From Leptolinea sp964397625 (GTDB taxonomy: Bacteria; Chloroflexota; Anaerolineae; Anaerolineales; Anaerolineaceae): a stretch of 64,000 nucleotides of DNA. The stretch's first letter is position 1; every line of letters begins with the position of its first letter. Shown in pieces: positions 26,277-33,513 of this stretch. A model generated the notes under the pieces. The model was not told the DNA's origin and ran no database searches. It saw only the letters and a program-made list of their open reading frames with translations. Made by a program: the position numbers and the translations under genes. The stretch spans positions 12,229 to 76,228 of the forward strand of contig CAYNJT010000010.1 in the NCBI GenBank assembly GCA_964397625.1, written 5' to 3'.

Positions 26277-27289
26277 TGGGTTCCTCCATTTCTGACTTGT
26301 TCAATTAAAGATAATGGCATGATCTCTTTTTGATTAAAGAATGGGACCTGTAAAGTCTGAAAAAGGCTTTCCCACAGCTTTTCTTCCTTCCATTGATCCC
26401 ATTTAAGTAAAAATGACTGGTATTTTGCTCTGCGCTCCTGTTGTTTTAATTCCAGAAAATAGTTGATCCCGGCTGATAACCGTTGTGTGTTCCGATCATG
26501 GCCGTAATAAGCGATAGCCTTTTCCCTTTCGCCTTCCATGAAACCTGGCAGCGTCTGGATCCAAACATCACAATCGTGAATAATTCCCAAAAAATCCTGG
26601 GCAACGCGCATCTGGGTGAGCGGATTTTTCAATTCGGTAGAATACAGCAGGGCAAAGCATTCCATAACATAGCGTAGATTCTTACCCGCGATCCGCATGG
26701 CGTGCAGGTCAGCCACATTGTTCTCGTCTTTGATCTTGTCTTCATACGATACGAAATCTTTATAGGCTGCCTGGATTTTATTGAATGACCGCCGATAAAG
26801 TTCGGGAGTGTACAAATAAACAGACATATTGCGGGTAGAGAAATCCAGTGAGGCTGCCCGCATCTCTTCCATTATGCCAGTGGCTTCAAAATCGTCCAAC
26901 CGGGTGATAAGCCGGGTCTGCAACCGGGCGCGCCTTTGCCGCAAACGCAATAATAACCGCCTTAATCCCGGGCGTAGTTGCGGTTCAGGAAACGCTTTGA
27001 TGGTTTCAACTACCGAAGCGATCTGCACATCCGTATCACGGGCCGCGCCCAGAGCTCCCGTTAATTTTCGAATACTCTGCTGCCAGACTTCCCCGCGTTT
27101 GGCTGGAAGGCAGTCATTGAAAATATCCAGAATAGCCCGCAACCGCCGGCTGGAAACCCGCGTGCGGTGCACAGATTCAATATCTCTGGGCTTGCGCACC
27201 TGGGCAAGTTCAGCATTGAGAATGTCCAGTTGTTTAAGCAACAGACCGGCGGCGAAGATACGGATGCTTTCTTCCGGTTTTTGTTTCAC
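26273..27289 (-). CDS. CHAD-domain protein
   Basis: CHAD is an all-helical domain with many conserved His, Arg and Lys residues that binds polyphosphate. It is clear here: ESVHRTRVSSRRLRAILDIF, GALGAARDTDVQIAS, and the second repeat ADLHAMRIAGKNLRYVMECF with FLGIIHDCDVWIQTLPGF. The 338-residue protein is one CHAD domain (two helical halves) without the CYTH triphosphatase domain often fused to it. It overlaps the phosphoesterase gene by 4 bases and sits 57 bases after a kinase-like gene, in the run that begins with pst genes. Likely role: binding polyphosphate and perhaps presenting it to neighbouring enzymes. Confidence 0.9.
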   Translation of the reverse strand: MKQKPEESIRIFAAGLLLKQLDILNAELAQVRKPRDIESVHRTRVSSRRLRAILDIFNDCLPAKRGEVWQQSIRKLTGALGAARDTDVQIASVVETIKAFPEPQLRPGLRRLLLRLRQRRARLQTRLITRLDDFEATGIMEEMRAASLDFSTRNMSVYLYTPELYRRSFNKIQAAYKDFVSYEDKIKDENNVADLHAMRIAGKNLRYVMECFALLYSTELKNPLTQMRVAQDFLGIIHDCDVWIQTLPGFMEGEREKAIAYYGHDRNTQRLSAGINYFLELKQQERRAKYQSFLLKWDQWKEEKLWESLFQTLQVPFFNQKEIMPLSLIEQVRNGGTQ

Positions 27290-27346
27290 CAGATACTCCT
27301 CACTCAGCCACCGGCCGGTATGGTCAATTACGATAAATGCGTGGCT

Positions 27347-28042
27347 TTACTCCGGCAGTCGTTCAAAAAGTTGCTTGATCTGCGACTTCAGGTCAGCAAA
27401 CACAGCCTGAACAGGACGGGTGGCATCAATATTGACAAACCCAAATTCATCCGACATTTTGTCGAATTGTTCAATCAATTTTCCCTGGTAGGTAACAAAA
27501 CTGTCATAAATGTTATCCGCACAGCGGATATCCATTCCTGATTCCCAGTAGTCAAATCCACGGCCATGAACCAACCGAGCAACCAGTGAATCCACATCGG
27601 CGCGCATGTAAATAACCAGGTCCGGTTTTAACGCGAAACCATAGATTGCGCGCGCCCGATCCGGATCAGCACCTCTCACAATATCGCGCGCGATGATCGA
27701 AAAGAAATACCGATCAGAAAGGACGATAAATCCAGCTTTGAGCGCCGGAATGATCTGATTCTCCAGACGGTCGGCAAAATCTGTGGCATAGAACAGGCTC
27801 ATGGTCAACGGACTGAGGGTGTGACCGTTCTTGGCCGATTCCAGTCCTGCCTGGGTTAGCGGCGAACGGTGAAGGCCGGTGTCGCTAACCGCGTAACCTT
27901 CATCTTCCAACCACCGGCGCAGCAATTGGATCTGTGTGGACCGCCCCACCCCATCTGTTCCTTCCAAAACGATTAACTTCCCTTCCAGCTCTTTGATCGG
28001 GTTGTAGGGGAATCCGGCTCCATAAAATTCGACAGAATGCAT
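27347..28042 (-). CDS. Thymidylate-kinase-like protein with Arg in Walker A
   Basis: Overall it matches bacterial thymidylate kinase (EGKLIVLEGTDGVGRSTQ, ATDFADRLENQIIPALKAG, SDRYFFS). Two key sites differ. The Walker A loop is GTDGVGRST (28-36), with Arg34 in place of the invariant Lys. The dTMP-site motif, normally DRY..S..AYQ, reads DRYFFSIIARD (110-120). It is 231 residues with a short N-terminal extension. A paralogue lies 11 bases upstream with the same second change but an intact Walker A. It is probably not the housekeeping Tmk. Loss of activity, or a new substrate, are both possible. Confidence 0.75.
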   Translation of the reverse strand: MHSVEFYGAGFPYNPIKELEGKLIVLEGTDGVGRSTQIQLLRRWLEDEGYAVSDTGLHRSPLTQAGLESAKNGHTLSPLTMSLFYATDFADRLENQIIPALKAGFIVLSDRYFFSIIARDIVRGADPDRARAIYGFALKPDLVIYMRADVDSLVARLVHGRGFDYWESGMDIRCADNIYDSFVTYQGKLIEQFDKMSDEFGFVNIDATRPVQAVFADLKSQIKQLFERLPE

Positions 28043-28053
28043 GGTATCCTCCC

Positions 28054-28764
28054 CTATGCAGGTGTTGTTGAACGGCGGCGGGAGCGAGGTTGTGGATTTG
28101 GTAATCCTTCCCAGCCGCGTAGGATGCGGGCAACCAGTTGGCGGACAAGTTTTTGTTCTTTTTGAACAGATTCCGTGCCGTCCACAACCGTCATGCCAAA
28201 TTCATCAACCATCTTTTCGTATTCATCAATTACCCGCTGTTGGAAAAGCCGGAAGCTGGTGACCTTATTATCAGAAAGCCCCAGGTCCATACCCGCTTCG
28301 TAATACTTGATTTTAGCTCGGCTAGATAGGATGCGATCCACCGCCACATCCAGAGGCACACGGAAATACAGGGTGAGATCAGGCATGGGCGCGAAGGAAT
28401 ACATGTTGCGTACCCAGGTGGGGTCAACGCCGCGGGCTACGTCCCGGGCAAAGGCTGTAAAAGCATACCGGTCAGCCAGTACAATACCGCCGGCCTTCAG
28501 GAGCGGGAAAATGTATCTTTCCCAGCGGTCGGCAAAATCGGTGGCTGTCATCAGGCTGAATGTGGTTGGTGTGAACATTTTCTTGTCTTTAGCCATTCGG
28601 GATGTTGATTTGACCAGGTCAGAACTATTCCACTCACTGAAATAAACAGAATGTCCTTTCGAAACCAACCATTTATGCAATAGGTCGATCTGCGTTGACT
28701 TGCCGCTGCCATCTACCCCCTCAACGACGATCAGTTTCCCTTTATAGTTTCCTGTCGATAACAT
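28054..28764 (-). CDS. Thymidylate-kinase-like P-loop kinase
   Basis: A 236-residue P-loop kinase of the thymidylate kinase fold. Walker A is intact (GVDGSGKST, residues 16-24), followed by ATDFADRWERYIFPLLKAGG and ADRYAFTAFARD (98-108). In true Tmk the last part reads S..AYQ and contacts dTMP; here it is A..ARD. A lid-like region is present (SSRAKIKYYEAGMDLG). The tail is Arg/Ser-rich. It lies 58 bases after phoU and just before its paralogue, so it is in the pst run. Nucleotide kinase activity is likely, but the acceptor may not be dTMP. Confidence 0.75.
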   Translation of the reverse strand: MLSTGNYKGKLIVVEGVDGSGKSTQIDLLHKWLVSKGHSVYFSEWNSSDLVKSTSRMAKDKKMFTPTTFSLMTATDFADRWERYIFPLLKAGGIVLADRYAFTAFARDVARGVDPTWVRNMYSFAPMPDLTLYFRVPLDVAVDRILSSRAKIKYYEAGMDLGLSDNKVTSFRLFQQRVIDEYEKMVDEFGMTVVDGTESVQKEQKLVRQLVARILRGWEGLPNPQPRSRRRSTTPA

Positions 28765-28822
28765 CTTTCTCCTGCCTTATAAACGCAAAGAGGATTTATC
28801 TATCATTATAGTGCAATGAAAA

Positions 28823-29500
28823 TTATTCGTTATCTTCCTCGTCAGATGGATCCATATCCATCAATTCGCCGGTAGAAATGAAGACTGTCCGCTCACAAAT
28901 ATTTGTCACCCGGTCAGCCAGGCGTTCAAGGTTGTGGACCACCCATAGCAAAAGGTTGATCGATTCAATCAGGCGGGGATCGGCGATCATCTCGCTAACC
29001 AGCAAGCTGTATACCTCATTGTAAAGCGCATCAACGGCGTCATCCTCCGCCGGAATTTTGCTGGCGGCTTTGGCGTCTTCGTTAACAAAAGCGCTCAGAG
29101 CGCGGTGCAGCATTCCAATACCCAATTCAGCCATGTTCTCAATTTGGCGGATGGGTACAGGCAATTCCACATCACCCAACCGCATGGTCACCTTGGCAAT
29201 GCCTTTGGCATAATCACCCATGCGTTCCAGTTCGGCAATGATCTCCAGTATGGCTGCCAGCGTACGCAGGTCATGCGCCATGGGCTGCTGGGTTGCTATG
29301 GTGATTAAAATGGCATTCTCAATGGCATATCGCTTCTCATTAATCGACATGTCATCATCAAAAACCATTCGGGCCGCTTTCACGTCCCGTGTTTTCAGAG
29401 TATTAATCGAATTATAGGTCGCCTGCTCAACCATACTGCCGAGGAGAAGAACCTCATCCAACAGTTGCTTGATCTGGCGGGTCAATATTTCACGCGTCAT
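28823..29500 (-). CDS. phoU: Phosphate uptake regulator PhoU
   Basis: PhoU links the Pst transporter to the PhoR kinase and holds the Pho response off when phosphate is plentiful. The start at 29500 has AGGTGAAG just upstream; longer in-frame options add an unlikely basic stretch. The protein of about 225 residues is two three-helix bundles. The family metal/interaction motifs appear as ENAILITIATQQPMAHDLR followed by ILEIIAELERMGDYAKGIAK, and near the end as VVHNLERLADRVTNICERTV. It follows pstB by 31 bases. Confidence 0.94.
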   Translation of the reverse strand: MTREILTRQIKQLLDEVLLLGSMVEQATYNSINTLKTRDVKAARMVFDDDMSINEKRYAIENAILITIATQQPMAHDLRTLAAILEIIAELERMGDYAKGIAKVTMRLGDVELPVPIRQIENMAELGIGMLHRALSAFVNEDAKAASKIPAEDDAVDALYNEVYSLLVSEMIADPRLIESINLLLWVVHNLERLADRVTNICERTVFISTGELMDMDPSDEEDNE

Positions 29501-29531
29501 AGCTTCACCTGGCTCCCTGTCACCCGAACTC

Positions 29532-30320
29532 TTATCCGTACCGCCCGGTGATGTAATCTTCCGTCCGCTTATCCTGCGGATTCGTGAAGATGTGACTGGT
29601 TTCACCGTATTCTACCATGACCCCGGCACGGTCCGGGTCCATGGTGAAAAACGCTGTGTAATCCGAAGCGCGCGCGGCTTGTTGCATGTTATGTGTGACG
29701 ATAATGATGGTATAGTCGCGCGACAATTCGCGCATTAAGTCTTCGATTTTCAATGTGGCGATCGGATCCAACGCGGAACACGGTTCATCCATCAGGATGA
29801 TATCCGGTTTGACCGCCAACGCGCGGGCAATGCACAGTCGCTGCTGTTGTCCGCCGGAAAGTGACAACCCTGACTTTTTTAAATGGTCTTTCACTTCATC
29901 CCATAGCGCGGCCTGGCGCAACGCCTGCTCGACCGGTTCGCTCAAATCGCCTTTCATTCCATTGATCTTTAATCCCCAGGCCACATTGTCAAAAATAGAT
30001 TTAGGGAATGGATTGGGTTTCTGAAAAACCATACCAATTTTTTGCCGGACCTGTACGGGGTCAACGTTATCGGCATAAATATTGTGCCCATGAAACGTGA
30101 TCTCCCCGGTAACGTGGCAGGAGGGAATAAAATCGTTCATCCGGTTGAAAGAACGAAGGACCGTGCTTTTCCCGCAGCCAGATGGTCCGATGATGGCCGT
30201 GATTTTATTGGGAATAATCCGCATATCCACATTTTTCACGGCGCGAAAAGTACCATAATAAATACACAGGTCTTTTGTACTGATAATGGGTTGTGTCTTT
30301 TCAGTTTGATGATCCGTCAT
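29532..30320 (-). CDS. pstB: Phosphate ABC transporter ATP-binding protein PstB
   Basis: The ATPase of the high-affinity phosphate importer. It has Walker A GPSGCGKST, the Q-loop VFQKPNPFPKSIFDNVAWGL, the signature LSGGQQQRLCIARAL and Walker B with IILMDEPCSALDP. The H-loop is IIVTHNMQQAARASDYTAFF. The F-P-K-S-I-F-D-N-V stretch is specific to PstB within the ABC family. The 262-residue length is normal. The ATG overlaps the pstA stop by 4 bases. Confidence 0.96.
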   Translation of the reverse strand: MTDHQTEKTQPIISTKDLCIYYGTFRAVKNVDMRIIPNKITAIIGPSGCGKSTVLRSFNRMNDFIPSCHVTGEITFHGHNIYADNVDPVQVRQKIGMVFQKPNPFPKSIFDNVAWGLKINGMKGDLSEPVEQALRQAALWDEVKDHLKKSGLSLSGGQQQRLCIARALAVKPDIILMDEPCSALDPIATLKIEDLMRELSRDYTIIIVTHNMQQAARASDYTAFFTMDPDRAGVMVEYGETSHIFTNPQDKRTEDYITGRYG

Positions 30321-31267
30321 GAAATCCGCCTGGTAAAGCGATTGCGCATAAGAATGGCAAACGCATTTAGGGATAGAAGTAGAACTAATAATACCAGAAT
30401 GGCAGCCGCGGCGATATTTCGAAATTCATCCTGGGGGCGGGTCGTCCAGTTATAGATCTGGATTGGCAGCGCCGTGAAACGGGAAAACAGACCGCTCGGG
30501 TCGCGGTTAATAAAGGATGAAGCACCCACCAAAATCAATGGAGCAGTTTCACCTATCGCTCGGGAAACAGCCAGAATAGTGCCAGTCAAAATTCCCGGCA
30601 GGGCTGAAGGCAACACATGATGCCAGATGGTCTGCCATTGGGTCGCTCCCAGACCATAACTGGCTTCGCGCAACGATTTAGGCACTGCTCGTATAGCTTC
30701 CTGAGCATTGATAATCAATATAGGCAGGATCAGTAAAGCCATGGTCAGGCCTGCCGAAAGTATTGTTCGGCCGCTGGTCTCTCCGCTCCCCATGAATCCA
30801 CCGCCGGTAAAGAACCCCAGTCCACGAACAAAGATGGCCAATCCAAGAATACCGTAAATTATGGAAGGTACCCCGGCAAGATTATCAATGTTGGTTTGAA
30901 TAATTCGATTGATCCGATTCGTTCCAGCGTACTCTTCAAGGTAAATGGCAGCTCCAACCCCGATGGGGAATGCCGTCATGATCGTTATTACAATTATCCA
31001 TAATGAGCCTAAGATGGCAGTACGCACTCCGGCCAGTTCAGGCGTGGCAGACATGCTGCGGCTGATAAAATCCGTATTTAACCAGGAACGAAAAACAACC
31101 TGCGATCCTGGATATTTTTCAGCTGCTTCAGCCATAATCTTGTCGCGATGCAGCAGTGATACATCGAGATGGTAGCTATCTTTCACTGTTGGTTTTATGA
31201 TTTCGGCCGTCACCAGCTCTAGCAGTTCTTCATGGCTTCTGGCCATGAATGGCATCTGGCGGTCTAT
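30317..31267 (-). CDS. pstA: Phosphate ABC transporter permease PstA (5' end lost in gap)
   Basis: The visible part lacks its start because it runs into the 100-N gap. It begins inside a large extracytoplasmic region (MARSHEELLELVTAEIIKPT), then has the permease core. The core includes the EEYAGTNRINRIIQTNIDNL stretch, AGVPSIIYGILGLAIFVRGL, the coupling loop IRAVPKSLREASYGLGATQW and SRAIGETAPLILVGAS. About five helices are visible. A loop of some 80 residues between the first two helices is longer than in E. coli PstA. Any apparent continuity with pstC is only because 100 N happens to keep the frame. Confidence 0.92.
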   Translation of the reverse strand: MDRQMPFMARSHEELLELVTAEIIKPTVKDSYHLDVSLLHRDKIMAEAAEKYPGSQVVFRSWLNTDFISRSMSATPELAGVRTAILGSLWIIVITIMTAFPIGVGAAIYLEEYAGTNRINRIIQTNIDNLAGVPSIIYGILGLAIFVRGLGFFTGGGFMGSGETSGRTILSAGLTMALLILPILIINAQEAIRAVPKSLREASYGLGATQWQTIWHHVLPSALPGILTGTILAVSRAIGETAPLILVGASSFINRDPSGLFSRFTALPIQIYNWTTRPQDEFRNIAAAAILVLLVLLLSLNAFAILMRNRFTRRIS

Positions 31268-31367
31268 NNNNNNNNNNNNNNNNNNNNNNNNNNNNNNNNN
31301 NNNNNNNNNNNNNNNNNNNNNNNNNNNNNNNNNNNNNNNNNNNNNNNNNNNNNNNNNNNNNNNNNNN
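31268..31367. other. Assembly gap (100 N) between pstC and pstA
   Basis: Exactly 100 undetermined bases, the usual placeholder for a gap of unknown size. It removes the 3' end of pstC and the 5' end of pstA. The true gap must be long enough to hold the last pstC helix and the first pstA helix, so it is probably larger than 100 bases. Confidence 0.98.
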
Positions 31368-32227
31368 TCAGGGGTGTCATAACCCACATCTCCACCGCTG
31401 ATCCGGGCAATGTAGCCCGTCATGGTTTCGGCTGCTTTGAATGGATTAAAGGTGAAGTTCGACCCGGAACCTGCGGCGATTGCCACGATCATTGTTTCAC
31501 CGATGGCCCGAGAAACCGCAACAATGAAGGCAGCAATAATTCCAGATAACGCGGCAGGAACGACAATCTGAACAGCCGTTTCAAGGCGGGTGCTGCCCAA
31601 TCCGTAGGCAGCCTCTCGCAATGAACGGGGAACAGCCGATAAGGCATCTTCACTCATAGAGCTAACCAATGGGAGGATCATGATACCCATAACCAATCCG
31701 GCTGAAAGCGTATTATAAATTTCCACGTTCTGTTCGCCGAATATCCCGCGTAAAACGGGAGTCATAAAGGTAAGGGCAAAGTAGCCATACACGACGGTTG
31801 GGACGCCAGCCAGTATTTCCAGTATGGGTTTCAGAATACTGCGGGCTCTAGTTGTGGCGTATTCGCTAAGGAAAATCGCAGCGGAAAGCCCTATAGGGAG
31901 GGCGACCAGCATGGCAATAAACGTAGTTAAAACTGTGGATGTTGCCAGCGGTAATATACCGAATTCACCGATGGAAGGCTGCCAGCGGGTATTTGTGAAA
32001 AACTCCCACAGACTAACATCCGGATTGGAAAAGAACAATAGTGATTCTTTTCCGAGTTCAAACACGATGCCAATGGTTGTAAGTATGGATACAAAACCAC
32101 AAAAGAAAAGAAAACCCTGGATAAATGTTTCATTCCATCGATTTCTTTTCTTCAAAAAATCGGGAACGTCTGTTTGGGAGTTTACTTTACTCAAAGTCAG
32201 TGGTTGGTTCATGGTCTGTTCTTGCAT
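31368..32227 (-). CDS. pstC: Phosphate ABC transporter permease PstC (3' end lost in gap)
   Basis: The first membrane subunit of the phosphate importer. Visible hallmarks are FFTNTRWQPSIGEFGILPLA, EYATTRARSILKPILEILAG followed by VPTVVYGYFAL, the coupling loop LSAVPRSLREAAYGLGSTRL and SRAIGETMIVAIAAG. About five helices are seen before the gap, in FKAAETMTGYIARISGGDVG. The start may be at 32227 or the ATG at 32212; neither has a good ribosome site, which would keep permease levels below those of PstS. It follows pstS after a hairpin. Confidence 0.93.
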
Positions 32228-32250
32228 TTGGGTACCATTTTTATAGATTT

Positions 32251-32280
32251 GGACTGGCCTGTGTTTTCACAGACCAGTCC
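32251..32280. repeat. Intergenic hairpin between pstS and pstC
   Basis: GGACTGG-C-CTGTG and CACAG-A-CCAGTCC flank a TTTT loop, giving a 13-position stem with one mismatch. No T-tract follows on the reverse strand, so it is unlikely to stop all transcription. A hairpin here could protect the pstS mRNA 3' end or reduce read-through into pstCAB, giving more binding protein than permease. Confidence 0.65.
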
Positions 32281-32320
32281 GGGCGACATGTCAATTTGTG
32301 ATAAGTACCTGTTTCAACTT

Positions 32321-33349
32321 TTATTTGGTTGCGTCAAGGAAAGCCTGTTTGGCTTCGTTGAGGGCTGCGGCACTGGCCGGGAAGTAACCGACTTTTTCGA
32401 TGACTTTGTCTACATTGGTCAGGTAATAATTGATGAACGCGGCAACCTGGGGTTTGGCTTTCATGATACCGGCATCAGAGTAGATAAACAGCGGGCGGGA
32501 CAGAAGGTATTTTCCGGATTCAGCCGTCTCGAAGCTGGGAGCGATGTCGTTGATGGAAACCGCGTTCAGGCGATCCTGCTGCTGTTGGTAGTAGGCAAAC
32601 CCGAAGTAACCAATGGCGTACTGGTCGCCTTCCACACCCTGCACGAGAACATTGTCATCTTCACTGGCCTGGGCGTTTTTGGCATTCAGAAGCAATTTCT
32701 TGGCTTCGTCCAGCGTTTTCAGTTTCAGGGGTTTCTGGATGACAACTTCGGCGAAGAAATCGAATGTACCGCTGTCAGTGCCGGGGGTGAAGCGTTTGAT
32801 CGGCTGGGCAGGCCATTTCGGATTCACATCCGACCATTTTTCTGCAGTGGTGAAAATTTTGCCAAGTTCTTCGGTGGTAACATTCTTCAGGAAATCATTT
32901 TTCTTGTTGATCACAATGGTGATGGCATCGGTTCCAACACGGAAAGCTACGGGCTTGCGGGCAGGATTCAGTTTGCCACAATTCGCGACTTCCTCATCTT
33001 TGATCTTGCGGCTGGCATTGGCGATATCGGTTTCGCCGGTCTTGCAAAAACGTTCAAAACCGCCACCGGATCCGATGATGTCGTTCTTGATCTCTCCGGT
33101 GAAACCATCCTGAACAAAGAGTTCCTGGATCGCTTCAGACAGAGGGCCAACCGTGGAAGAACCCGCGGAATAAATGTCGCCTTTCAAGGTGGAAGGATCA
33201 ACTTCAGGCAGCTCGATTTCTTTTACATCAGCTTTCGCGGGCTCTGGGGTGGCCGTCGCGTCAAAACTATGGGCAGCCGGCATGAAACCAGAAAGGAACA
33301 TACTGCTGGCCGCTAAAACAGAAACAAAAATCATTAATTTGGAACGCAT
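32321..33349 (-). CDS. pstS: Phosphate-binding protein PstS
   Basis: The extracytoplasmic phosphate-binding subunit of the Pst importer. A signal peptide (basic RSKLM, hydrophobic core, AAHSFDA) is present, but there is no lipobox Cys. The mature protein carries the phosphate-site motifs YSAGSSTVGPLSEAIQELF, IIGSGGGFERF, TDIANASRKI and RFTPGTDSGTFDFFAEVV. The 342-residue length is normal. AAAGGAGTGAAG precedes the ATG, a strong ribosome site. A PHO-box-like repeat lies just upstream and phoR ends beyond it. Confidence 0.95.
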   Translation of the reverse strand: MRSKLMIFVSVLAASSMFLSGFMPAAHSFDATATPEPAKADVKEIELPEVDPSTLKGDIYSAGSSTVGPLSEAIQELFVQDGFTGEIKNDIIGSGGGFERFCKTGETDIANASRKIKDEEVANCGKLNPARKPVAFRVGTDAITIVINKKNDFLKNVTTEELGKIFTTAEKWSDVNPKWPAQPIKRFTPGTDSGTFDFFAEVVIQKPLKLKTLDEAKKLLLNAKNAQASEDDNVLVQGVEGDQYAIGYFGFAYYQQQQDRLNAVSINDIAPSFETAESGKYLLSRPLFIYSDAGIMKAKPQVAAFINYYLTNVDKVIEKVGYFPASAAALNEAKQAFLDATK

Positions 33350-33382
33350 TCTTCACTCCTTTGAATTTTTTCGTTGGCTTCA

Positions 33383-33424
33383 TAGTACCAACCGAAGTTT
33401 AAGGAGTAAGGAAGGCAATGTTAA
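33383..33424 (-). promoter_or_regulatory. PHO-box-like direct repeats and -10 box upstream of pstS
   Basis: On the reverse strand four TT-starting hexamers (TTAACA, TTCCTT, TTAAAC, TTGGTA) begin exactly 11 bases apart, at 33424, 33413, 33402 and 33391. This spacing and the first repeat match the PhoP box of Bacillus (TT[ACT]ACA repeats, 11-bp period). TACTAT at 33383-33388 overlaps the last repeat and could be the -10 box. Binding by the PhoP encoded next door is inferred. Confidence 0.5.
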
Positions 33425-33456
33425 CAAAAGACTAAGAAGAAGTAAGCTTCTTTTAA

Positions 33457-33489
33457 TAAATAGACTGGATGATTTTGCGCCATCCAGTC
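33457..33489 (-). terminator. Terminator downstream of phoR
   Basis: On the reverse strand GACTGGATG/CATCCAGTC forms a 9-bp stem (33481-33489 and 33463-33471) with a 9-base loop, followed by TATTTATT. It lies 25 bases after the phoR stop codon and separates the phoPR transcript from the pst promoter. Confidence 0.65.
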
Positions 33490-33513
33490 CAATCAGTTTC
33501 CCAACGACAAATT

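Noticed and set aside
30317..32227. A single fused PstC-PstA permease
   Set aside because: The fusion exists only because 100 N keeps the reading frame. Each side is a normal separate permease with one end missing.
32174..33316. Long plus-strand open frame of about 380 codons opposite pstS
   Set aside because: It is exactly antisense to pstS, whose protein matches its family throughout; the antisense peptide has no family features and no ribosome site.
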